Notes under the pieces: model-generated
Database searches by the model: none
What the model was told of the DNA's origin: nothing
Seen by the model: only the letters and a program-made list of their open reading frames with translations
Translations under genes and position numbers: made by a program
Assembly: GCA_022600315.1 (NCBI GenBank)
Contig: JAHZKQ010000260.1
Span: forward strand, 1-5,508
Direction: 5' to 3'
DNA: 5,508 nucleotides
Origin: Gammaproteobacteria bacterium
Lineage (GTDB): Bacteria > Pseudomonadota > Gammaproteobacteria > Coxiellales > Coxiellaceae
Shown here: positions 1 to 5,508 of the stretch, one piece after another
Layout of the letters: every line of letters begins with the position of its first letter
Numbering within the stretch: position 1 is the stretch's first letter

Positions 1-272
1 CCACTAATATAATCAATATGATCAAAAACGCGGTAATCAATATCTGGTTTATCGGATTGCCCCATACCAATTAAATCCGGTGCAATACATCGCGCCACAT
101 CATCTAAACCTGGAAAAATGTTTCGCCATAAATAAGAAGATGTTGGCATTCCATGTAAAAATAAAATCGGCTCGCCTTTACCCGATTCGATATAATGTAA
201 ATTAGCACCTTTCACTTTAATAAATTTTGAAGAATAATCGCAGGCTGCAAAAGCTCCTTCTTTGATATCCAT
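1..272 (-). CDS. Alpha/beta-hydrolase, haloalkane dehalogenase-like (N-terminal part, cut by window edge)
   Basis: The first 90 codons of an alpha/beta-hydrolase are present; the rest lies beyond position 1. Seen: a short N-terminal beta region (residues 16-38, with NLHYIESG), then HGMPTSSYLWRNIFP at 40-54 and APDLIGMGQSDKPD at 64-77. These are the oxyanion-hole loop and the following strand-turn typical of haloalkane dehalogenases of the DhaA/LinB type and of related Renilla luciferase-like proteins. In DhaA the loop reads HGNPTSS and its Asn helps bind the released halide; here that residue is Met42. The catalytic nucleophile, acid and His would all lie in the missing part, so activity cannot be judged. 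No signal peptide is visible, so it is probably cytoplasmic. The start at 272 is supported by a GGAGG eight bases upstream. The gene begins 23 bp after the dehydrogenase stop and is probably in the same operon. The family assignment is firm, but the substrate is unknown: a dehalogenase, esterase or epoxide-hydrolase-like role are all possible. Confidence 0.9.
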   Translation of the reverse strand, partial: MDIKEGAFAACDYSSKFIKVKGANLHYIESGKGEPILFLHGMPTSSYLWRNIFPGLDDVARCIAPDLIGMGQSDKPDIDYRVFDHIDYIS

Positions 273-280
273 ATTCTAAT

Positions 281-285
281 CCTCC
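281..285 (-). promoter_or_regulatory. Shine-Dalgarno of the hydrolase gene
   Basis: GGAGG on the minus strand lies eight bases before the ATG at 272-270. It sits wholly in the 23-bp gap after the dehydrogenase stop codon. It fixes the hydrolase start and allows independent ribosome loading on a shared transcript. The gap is too short for a separate promoter and holds no hairpin or T-tract. Confidence 0.8.
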
Positions 286-295
286 ATATGCAAAG

Positions 296-3200
296 TTATT
301 CGGGTAAATTCCTATGATGTTCACTGGCTTGCGCTAAATCTGAAAGTTCGCGAATTGCCACCGATAATAAAGCAAATTCTTTGGCCTCAGTGCTACGTAT
401 ATCGGCGATGATGCGCTGCCAACGCTCAATCAAGCCGGTATGTTGCTCAAACCATGCATCAACCTTAGCAGAAACACTATCCACCTTGACTTCAGCATTT
501 AACACTCCCAACGTTAGGCTGCGCTGAATCCAATCTAAATCGCCTTTATAAGCCGCACGTGCTAAAACTGACCAATGGTTGTCGGCTGGATAATTATTAA
601 TCTGCTCACGAAACCATGACAACTTCAAACGCTCAACTAATATAAAGTATATTTTCGCAACATAATAGACATCAGTGTTATTTTGCTGTGATGACTCAAT
701 AATATTCAGCACTTGATATAAAGGTTGTGCAGTTGCCACCTTTAGAGCCACATCAGGCGGCACATTATTAGCTACTAATTCATCTCGATATTCTTCAAAT
801 TTACGTCGATCATCACCTAACAATAGATCTGGCAAGCGCTTGAAAAGGCCGGCGATCGGATCAGAGAAATCATTAATAGTGTTTTGAATATCAATTTTAT
901 GTCGCCGATTACGCAACAACCAACGCACTGAACGACGCACCAAACTCACGACTTCTTGCATCATTTGCAACTGAACCATCGCTTCAACCTTATAATCCAG
1001 CGCTTCAATATCTGCATACAGCTCATTTAAATTAAATATTTCTTGCATCGCCGCATAGGCACGCACCACAGCTGATAATGGCGCCCCAGTTTCATCTTGC
1101 ATCTGATAAGTAAAAGTGATGCCCATATCAGAGACTAATTGATTGCTAATTTGGGTTGAAATAATTTCCCGCCGTAGATGATGCTGATCTAACTCAACCT
1201 GATAATGTCGGCGCAGTGGAGTTGGAAATGCATCTTGAATAAACTCAGCCAAGTACTCATCTTCAGGTAAGTCTGAGTGGCGAATATAATCACCTAATAG
1301 AATTTTACTGTAAGCAAATAATACCGCCAATTCTGGTCGCTTTAAACCCTGTCCCTCAGCCTTACGCGTCAATAGAGTTTTTTTATCCGGTAAAAACTCT
1401 AATTCACGATCAATTTTATTATCTTGCTCAAGCATACCTAAATAACGTATATAAAGCCCTAAATAACGTGGCGACAAATGCTCAGCCAAACTAATGGCTT
1501 GATTCTGATGATAATTATTCTGTAAGACTAAGTTTGCCACCTCGTCAGTCATCCGTGCTAATAACTCATTGCGTTCTTGCTGAGTTAAAATTGAATTACT
1601 TACCACCTGGTTTAATAAAATTTTAATATTAACTTCATGATCCGAGCAGTCTACTCCAGCAGAATTATCGATAAAATCAGTATTTAATTTACAGCCCGCC
1701 GCTTCACATTCAATCCGACCTAATTGCGTTAACCCTAAGTTACCGCCTTCGCAAATAACTTGCGCTTTAATTTCATTACCACTAACCCGTACCGCATCAT
1801 TGGCCCGATCACCAACATGCAAATTGGTTTCTGCACTGGATTTAATATAAGTGCCAATACCACCGTTCCAAATTAAATCTACTGGAGCACGCAAAATTGC
1901 TTTAATTAATTCATTCGGATCAAGCGCCGCTTGTTTGATTTTTAAAAGTGCCTGCACTTCGGCAGATAGCTTAATCGATTTAGCACTGCGTAAATATACG
2001 CCCCCACCATTAGAAATATATTCTGCATCATAGTCCATCCAGCTGGAGCGCGGTAAATCAAATAAGCGTTGGCGCTCTTTAAAACTTAACTCAGGGTCTG
2101 GATTTGGATCGAGAAAAATATGCATATGGTTAAAAGCAGCAACAAGCTTAATATGCTGCGATAGCAGTAAACCATTACCGAATACATCACCACTCATATC
2201 ACCAATGCCAACCACTTTAATTTCCGCACTGTCAACATTAATAGCAAGCTCTTGGAAATGTCGCTCTGCTGATACCCATGCACCTCTAGCAGTAATCCCC
2301 ATTTTTTTATGGTCATACCCTGTCGAACCACCTGAAGCAAATGCATCACCTAACCAATAGCCATACTCTAGAGCAATTTGATTGGCAATATCAGAAAATG
2401 TTGCTGTACCTTTATCTGCTGCCACAACTAAATAAGGATCGTCGTCATCATAACAAACTACGTCAACCGGTTTAGCCACTTCATCTGCAATTAGATTATC
2501 CGTGATATCTAATAATCCTTGAATAAAATTTCGGTAACAAGTCTGTGCTGTATTTAAAATAACTTCACGCGGCGCGTCGCCTGGCAATCTCTTTAAAACA
2601 AACCCACCTTTAGCGCCTGATGGCACAATTAAGGCGTTTTTTACTTGTTGTGCTTTCATTAAGCCCAAAATTTCAGTACGAAAATCCTCTCGCCGATCTG
2701 ACCAACGAATACCACCACGTGCCACTTTAGCCATTCGTAAATGCACGCCTTCAAAGTACGATGCATAAACAAATACTTCGTAAGTTGGCATGGGCTTTGG
2801 CATATCCGAAATTTGTTTTGGATCAAGCTTAAGGGCGAGAAATGTTTTTGATGAACCGCCGGCATCAAGCTGAAAATAATTAGTCCGTAAAGTCGCTTTA
2901 ATCAAAGCCAATAAGCGCCGCAAAATTCGATCTTCATCCAAAATAGCAACACTATCTAGTAACTTAAAAAAGCTTTCCTCTAAGCTGGCTGAATTTGCCG
3001 CACTATTAGTTTGTTTAGCAGGGTCAAATCGATAATTAAAAATATCAACTAAAATTCGACTAATATCCGGGTTATTTACTAAGGTTTCAGCAATATACTG
3101 CAAGCTAAAAGTAAAACCAATTTGCTTAAGGTATTTAGCATAGGCACGAAACACGGTGATTTGGCGATAAGTTAATTGCGCCTCTAACACTAAGCGATTC

Positions 3201-5161
3201 AGCTCATCATTCTCGGCTTCTCCCAGCCATACTTTGCGAAAGGTTTCTTGAAAAATTTCCTTCACCGCCTCAACTTCAAAGTCAGCATTCTTTTGATAAG
3301 TCATACTAAAGTCATTAATCCAGACTTCTTGCTCTGGTGGCAGCACCAGCTGGTAAGGTTGCTCACCGATCACTCGCAGCCCCATGTTTTCTAAAATCGG
3401 CAAAGCATCCGATAACGGCACGGTTTCATTTAAGTGAAATAATTTAAATCGAATAATGTGCTCGGCGTCTTCAGGTAAACGGAAAAAACTCATGCCTAAT
3501 TCAATATCACTAGAAAGTTTTTCAATGTGCTCAACATCATGCACTGCACTATGCGGCGAGAAGGCTTCACGATAAGCGGCTGAAAAAGCACTGCGATATT
3601 TTAAGATTAAGTGATTACCGCGCTCTTCGCCAAAATAATCCAGCAAACTTTCCCGCAAACCATCACTCCATGATTTGCCTGCTTGCACTAATTCACGCTC
3701 TACTTCTTCAACATCGTATTTAAGCTTATTGCGCGGATCAATGCGCACTACAAAATAGATGCGTGCTAAGACTGACGCTGAAAATTGCGTTTCATAGCTG
3801 ATATCGATACCTTGGAAATTACGCTTTAAAATTCGCGCCATTCGATTTAATAAATCTGCATTAAAATTTTCTCGCGGCACATAAACCAAACAAGAAATAA
3901 AGCGTTGATAAGCATCATGACGGACAAATAAACGAATCTGCAAACGCTCTTGCAAATGCAAAATCCCCGTTGAAATTTCAAATAACTCCTGCTCCGTCGC
4001 TTGAAATAAATCATCCCGCGGCAAAGTGGCAAGAATATGCGTCAAATCTTTACCATCATGACTTTTCTCAGGTAAAGCGGATTTTTTCAAGATAGCTTGA
4101 ACTTTCTCTCGCAAAAAGGGGATCGATCTTGGACTTTCATTATATGCTGCTGAAGTATATAAGCCGATAAAGCGCCGCTCACCTTTTAACTCACCATTTT
4201 CATCAAAGCGTTTTACTCCAATATAATCGGTATAAGTGGGTCGATGCACGGTTGATCGAGTATTGGTTTTAGAAATAATAAGGATTTGATCTTTGGATAA
4301 TGCCAATTCGCGCGCCTGCACTGGCAATTCAGAAAAATGTCGATACATACGGCTATGCGCTGTATCCCTTAACACCCCCAAACCACTATTTGGCACGAGC
4401 TTAAGAGCTGGATCACTGGCTGAGCCTACCAACTCATAGTCTCGTACACCTAAAAAGGTAAAATGATTGGAAAGCAACCACTCCAAAAAGGCTTTTGACT
4501 CACTGATAACGGCCGGACTTTGCTGGTAGTTTGCTGTGGTAAGCCAGCTGGCTGCCTCTCGCATTTTGGTCTGCATCGACGGCCAATCCTCGATCGCCAT
4601 GCGCACATCACCCAACACCCGTTTTAGATTATCGGTAATAGTCTGCAAAAATTGTGGATCCGTTTGCCGGTCAATCTCCATGTAAATCGGCGCTTCAATC
4701 TCACCTCGACGCCGCGAATGATAGGTGGATAGATCAAGCAGGTTATTGTCTGGGTCGCGAATAACCTTCATCCCACCCATATGGATCATTAGGTGTATGG
4801 TTAGCCCCAACTGCCCAAGCTCCATCCGCATACTATCGATCACAAAGGGCATGTCCTTGATAATTAACTGAATAATAGTATGTGTGGACTGCCAACCATC
4901 TTTCTCTACAGTTGGATTAAAGACCTTTAGGGTGAAATCACACGGCTCACGCTGCTGCATCAACTGCCAGTGCGAAACGGCAATACTGTACAGTTCGACA
5001 ATTGGACGGTCCCGTATATCTAGGTAGGGGCTATGGATATAGAATAATTTGATAAAACGACACAAAAGATCCGTTGCCCGCCCAGGCTCGAGCTGCTGGT
5101 GAGCGTAAGCAATAATCTTATTTAGGATCGACTTGCGAGAGCTATGGGCGTGCTTTGCCAT
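296..5161 (-). CDS. gdhB: NAD-dependent glutamate dehydrogenase, large GDH-180 class (complete)
   Basis: Oxidatively deaminates L-glutamate to 2-oxoglutarate and ammonium with NAD+. It is a cytoplasmic catabolic enzyme that links amino-acid use to the TCA cycle. Its 1621 residues match the usual length of the class, whose members form tetramers. Approximate layout: three ACT-like regulatory segments (about 35-185, 404-495 and 550-640), the catalytic region (about 725-1225) and a helical C-terminal region to 1621. Visible motifs in the catalytic region are ARGGIRWSDR (814-823), MKAQQVKNAL with K841, PSGAKGGF with the likely catalytic Lys851, AADKGTA with the likely catalytic Asp916, and the Rossmann NAD loop VVGIGDMSGDVFG (983-995). 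NGGIGTYIKSS (1099-1109), CEGGNLGLTQLGR (1137-1149) and DFIDNSAGVDCSDHE (1162-1176) are further well-conserved blocks. LKRPELAVLFAYSK (1273-1286) opens the C-terminal region. Residue roles are inferred from alignment with smaller glutamate dehydrogenases. No frameshift or missing motif is seen. The ATG at 5161 has an AGAGG six bases upstream, and the N-terminus aligns with family members from about residue 30. Pseudomonas relatives are allosterically regulated; the ACT segments suggest the same here. The first ~260 codons are richer in G+C than the rest. Confidence 0.98.
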   Translation of the reverse strand: MAKHAHSSRKSILNKIIAYAHQQLEPGRATDLLCRFIKLFYIHSPYLDIRDRPIVELYSIAVSHWQLMQQREPCDFTLKVFNPTVEKDGWQSTHTIIQLIIKDMPFVIDSMRMELGQLGLTIHLMIHMGGMKVIRDPDNNLLDLSTYHSRRRGEIEAPIYMEIDRQTDPQFLQTITDNLKRVLGDVRMAIEDWPSMQTKMREAASWLTTANYQQSPAVISESKAFLEWLLSNHFTFLGVRDYELVGSASDPALKLVPNSGLGVLRDTAHSRMYRHFSELPVQARELALSKDQILIISKTNTRSTVHRPTYTDYIGVKRFDENGELKGERRFIGLYTSAAYNESPRSIPFLREKVQAILKKSALPEKSHDGKDLTHILATLPRDDLFQATEQELFEISTGILHLQERLQIRLFVRHDAYQRFISCLVYVPRENFNADLLNRMARILKRNFQGIDISYETQFSASVLARIYFVVRIDPRNKLKYDVEEVERELVQAGKSWSDGLRESLLDYFGEERGNHLILKYRSAFSAAYREAFSPHSAVHDVEHIEKLSSDIELGMSFFRLPEDAEHIIRFKLFHLNETVPLSDALPILENMGLRVIGEQPYQLVLPPEQEVWINDFSMTYQKNADFEVEAVKEIFQETFRKVWLGEAENDELNRLVLEAQLTYRQITVFRAYAKYLKQIGFTFSLQYIAETLVNNPDISRILVDIFNYRFDPAKQTNSAANSASLEESFFKLLDSVAILDEDRILRRLLALIKATLRTNYFQLDAGGSSKTFLALKLDPKQISDMPKPMPTYEVFVYASYFEGVHLRMAKVARGGIRWSDRREDFRTEILGLMKAQQVKNALIVPSGAKGGFVLKRLPGDAPREVILNTAQTCYRNFIQGLLDITDNLIADEVAKPVDVVCYDDDDPYLVVAADKGTATFSDIANQIALEYGYWLGDAFASGGSTGYDHKKMGITARGAWVSAERHFQELAINVDSAEIKVVGIGDMSGDVFGNGLLLSQHIKLVAAFNHMHIFLDPNPDPELSFKERQRLFDLPRSSWMDYDAEYISNGGGVYLRSAKSIKLSAEVQALLKIKQAALDPNELIKAILRAPVDLIWNGGIGTYIKSSAETNLHVGDRANDAVRVSGNEIKAQVICEGGNLGLTQLGRIECEAAGCKLNTDFIDNSAGVDCSDHEVNIKILLNQVVSNSILTQQERNELLARMTDEVANLVLQNNYHQNQAISLAEHLSPRYLGLYIRYLGMLEQDNKIDRELEFLPDKKTLLTRKAEGQGLKRPELAVLFAYSKILLGDYIRHSDLPEDEYLAEFIQDAFPTPLRRHYQVELDQHHLRREIISTQISNQLVSDMGITFTYQMQDETGAPLSAVVRAYAAMQEIFNLNELYADIEALDYKVEAMVQLQMMQEVVSLVRRSVRWLLRNRRHKIDIQNTINDFSDPIAGLFKRLPDLLLGDDRRKFEEYRDELVANNVPPDVALKVATAQPLYQVLNIIESSQQNNTDVYYVAKIYFILVERLKLSWFREQINNYPADNHWSVLARAAYKGDLDWIQRSLTLGVLNAEVKVDSVSAKVDAWFEQHTGLIERWQRIIADIRSTEAKEFALLSVAIRELSDLAQASEHHRNLPE

Positions 5162-5167
5162 TTAAGA

Positions 5168-5172
5168 CCTCT
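5168..5172 (-). promoter_or_regulatory. Shine-Dalgarno of the glutamate dehydrogenase gene
   Basis: AGAGG on the minus strand is separated from the ATG (5161-5159) by six bases. It decides the start: it is the best-placed purine run near the first in-frame ATG, and the encoded N-terminus agrees with the family. Confidence 0.75.
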
Positions 5173-5208
5173 TTTACAACATCAGGAGTTCAACTTAAAT
5201 GCACTCTT

Positions 5209-5237
5209 ATTATACAGCTATTTAGACGATTCAGCAT
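5209..5237 (-). promoter_or_regulatory. Candidate sigma-70 promoter for the dehydrogenase gene
   Basis: The minus strand reads a perfect TATAAT at 5214-5209. A start near 5202 would give a leader of about 40 bases ending in the AGAGG ribosome site. The -35 region is poor: at 17-bp spacing the hexamer is ATGCTG (5237-5232). That weak -35 would fit a promoter needing an activator. Since the surroundings are AT-rich, a chance TATAAT is possible. Another perfect TATAAT lies at 5406-5401 on the same strand, also without a good -35. Confidence 0.4.
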
Positions 5238-5305
5238 ACATTCTAATGCACCTTCCTCTGGAAATGCCCATTCCTCCTGAATTGTACAGAATAATCCCTA
5301 AGTGC

Positions 5306-5340
5306 CTTGCAATTATTATCATTTTAAATTATTGTGCAAG
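5306..5340. repeat. Imperfect inverted repeat with CTTGCA arms
   Basis: CTTGCA at 5306-5311 is matched by its reverse complement TGCAAG at 5335-5340. The interior is AT-rich and partly complementary (AATTATT near the left arm, AAATTATT near the right). The 35-bp element lies about 145-180 bp before the dehydrogenase start. It lacks a T-tract and a G+C-rich stem, so a dimeric regulator site is a better guess than a terminator. No particular regulator is recognised for the outer arms. Confidence 0.35.
5308..5326 (-). promoter_or_regulatory. Possible Fur-box-like site (weak)
   Basis: The minus-strand 19-mer (5326 to 5308) centres on AATGATAATAATT. Compared by eye with the classical Fur consensus GATAATGATAATCATTATC it agrees at 13 of 19 positions, including the unbroken run AATGATAAT. 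In the 7-1-7 view the left half TGATAAT is perfect and the right half matches 4 of 7. Such matches are common by chance in DNA this AT-rich, so this is only a candidate for iron-responsive control of the dehydrogenase or of a divergent gene. Confidence 0.2.
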
Positions 5341-5396
5341 CATAATTTGATAAATATTACGGATTTATTAAGAAAAATATATCAATTACCTTAAAT

Positions 5397-5424
5397 TTGT
5401 ATTATATTTGTCCAGATGTATAAA
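5397..5424 (+). promoter_or_regulatory. Candidate plus-strand (divergent) promoter
   Basis: TTGTAT (5397-5402) and TATAAA (5419-5424) are separated by 16 bp. The -10 matches 5 of 6 consensus bases and the -35 only TTG. Transcription would begin near 5431 and run off the right edge, with a leader of about 70 bases to the ATG at 5502. It would serve a gene divergent from the dehydrogenase. The evidence is modest because the region is very AT-rich. Confidence 0.3.
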
Positions 5425-5438
5425 TGCTGCACTCAGCA
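5425..5438. repeat. Short perfect inverted repeat TGCTG-CACT-CAGCA
   Basis: Five-base arms TGCTG and CAGCA flank a four-base centre. The element directly follows the candidate plus-strand -10 hexamer, so it would cover the transcription start of that promoter, a usual position for a repressor operator. It has no T-tract and is too short to be a terminator. A chance origin cannot be excluded for arms this short. Confidence 0.3.
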
Positions 5439-5501
5439 AATTGCCCGTAATGGATTGAGGGTGATTTATTCAAACTAGGGAAGTCTACGAGGGTTCACTC
5501 T

Positions 5502-5508
5502 ATGCGCG
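5502..5508 (+). CDS. Possible start of a divergent plus-strand gene (only two codons visible)
   Basis: ATG at 5502-5504 is preceded by GAGGG (5489-5493) with an eight-base spacer, which is a good ribosome-site arrangement. A candidate promoter lies about 80 bases upstream. Only ATG, CGC and one more base are visible before the window ends, so neither the product nor the reality of the gene can be judged. Confidence 0.25.

Larger units (their letters stand above)
5162..5508. other. Upstream intergenic region of the dehydrogenase gene
   Basis: This 347-bp stretch has no convincing complete gene. By hand count it is about 34% G+C, falling to about 17% in 5341-5400. All three minus-strand frames entering from 5508 meet a stop within about 35 bases, so no minus-strand gene ends here. 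It holds the dehydrogenase ribosome site and probable promoter, a Fur-like palindrome, two inverted repeats and a possible plus-strand promoter and gene start, each listed separately. No intrinsic terminator (hairpin plus T-tract) and no tRNA was seen. The layout fits a divergent promoter region. Confidence 0.7.

Noticed and set aside
1851..2033. Plus-strand open frame of 60 codons
   Set aside because: It lies wholly antisense to the catalytic region of the dehydrogenase, where the opposite frame shows strong family conservation.
2659..2868. Minus-strand open frame of 69 codons
   Set aside because: It overlaps the most conserved catalytic part of the dehydrogenase in another frame on the same strand, so it is a shadow.
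3847..4032. Minus-strand open frame of 61 codons
   Set aside because: It is an out-of-frame reading of the second ACT-like segment of the dehydrogenase, with no evidence of its own.
5246..5266. Small hairpin TTCC-AGA-GGAA on the minus strand as a leader regulatory structure
   Set aside because: The stem is four to five base pairs with a three-base loop, which is expected by chance in this purine-rich stretch.
5218..5271. Minus-strand 17-codon frame (MGISRGRCIRMYAESSK) as a leader peptide for the dehydrogenase
   Set aside because: The AGGAGG before it is only one or two bases from its ATG, too close for initiation. The best -10 for the dehydrogenase lies downstream of the frame, so it might not be on the transcript. 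There is no run of regulatory codons and no attenuator hairpin.
5306..5340. Intrinsic terminator of a gene entering from the right
   Set aside because: The stem is only six base pairs with an AT-rich interior, there is no T-tract on either side, and no minus-strand frame enters from the right edge that would need one.
5144..5350. Plus-strand open frame of 68 codons overlapping the dehydrogenase start
   Set aside because: It begins inside the dehydrogenase gene on the opposite strand, has no ribosome site, shows no recognisable motif and has a low-complexity AT-driven C-terminus. It is most likely noncoding.
5416..5478. Plus-strand 20-codon frame starting at ATG 5416
   Set aside because: It has no ribosome site, its start overlaps the candidate -10 hexamer, and it shows no recognisable sequence.

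Overview
The window is dominated by one very large minus-strand gene. It encodes a complete 1621-residue NAD-dependent glutamate dehydrogenase of the large tetrameric GDH-180 class (gdhB-type), and it fills about 88% of the sequence. The protein is closest in length and motif layout to the gammaproteobacterial forms, such as the roughly 1620-residue Pseudomonas aeruginosa enzyme. Coding DNA is moderately AT-rich (hand counts of about 38-48% G+C in different parts) and the upstream intergenic DNA is about 34% G+C. I infer a low-to-moderate G+C gammaproteobacterium, possibly a Legionella/Coxiella-like or Psychrobacter-like lineage. Genus cannot be fixed from one housekeeping gene.

Layout from left to right: positions 1-272 (minus) carry the N-terminal 90 codons of an alpha/beta-hydrolase of the haloalkane dehalogenase-like family, cut off by the window edge. 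A 23-bp gap with a strong Shine-Dalgarno separates it from the glutamate dehydrogenase gene at 296-5161 (minus). The two genes run the same way and the gap has no room for a terminator, so they are probably co-transcribed, dehydrogenase first. Positions 5162-5508 are intergenic. They hold a good ribosome site and a perfect -10 hexamer for the dehydrogenase, a partly Fur-like palindrome, two small inverted repeats and a possible divergent plus-strand promoter. The last seven bases may be the first codons of a plus-strand gene.

The dehydrogenase converts L-glutamate to 2-oxoglutarate plus ammonium with NAD+, feeding amino-acid carbon into the TCA cycle. The hydrolase has no obvious metabolic link to that reaction and its substrate is unknown.

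I saw no RNA gene, mobile element, CRISPR array or clearly novel system. The points most worth a second look are a marked change in base composition and codon choice in the first ~260 codons of the dehydrogenase gene, and the loss of the halide-binding Asn in the hydrolase's otherwise dehalogenase-like HGxPTSS motif.
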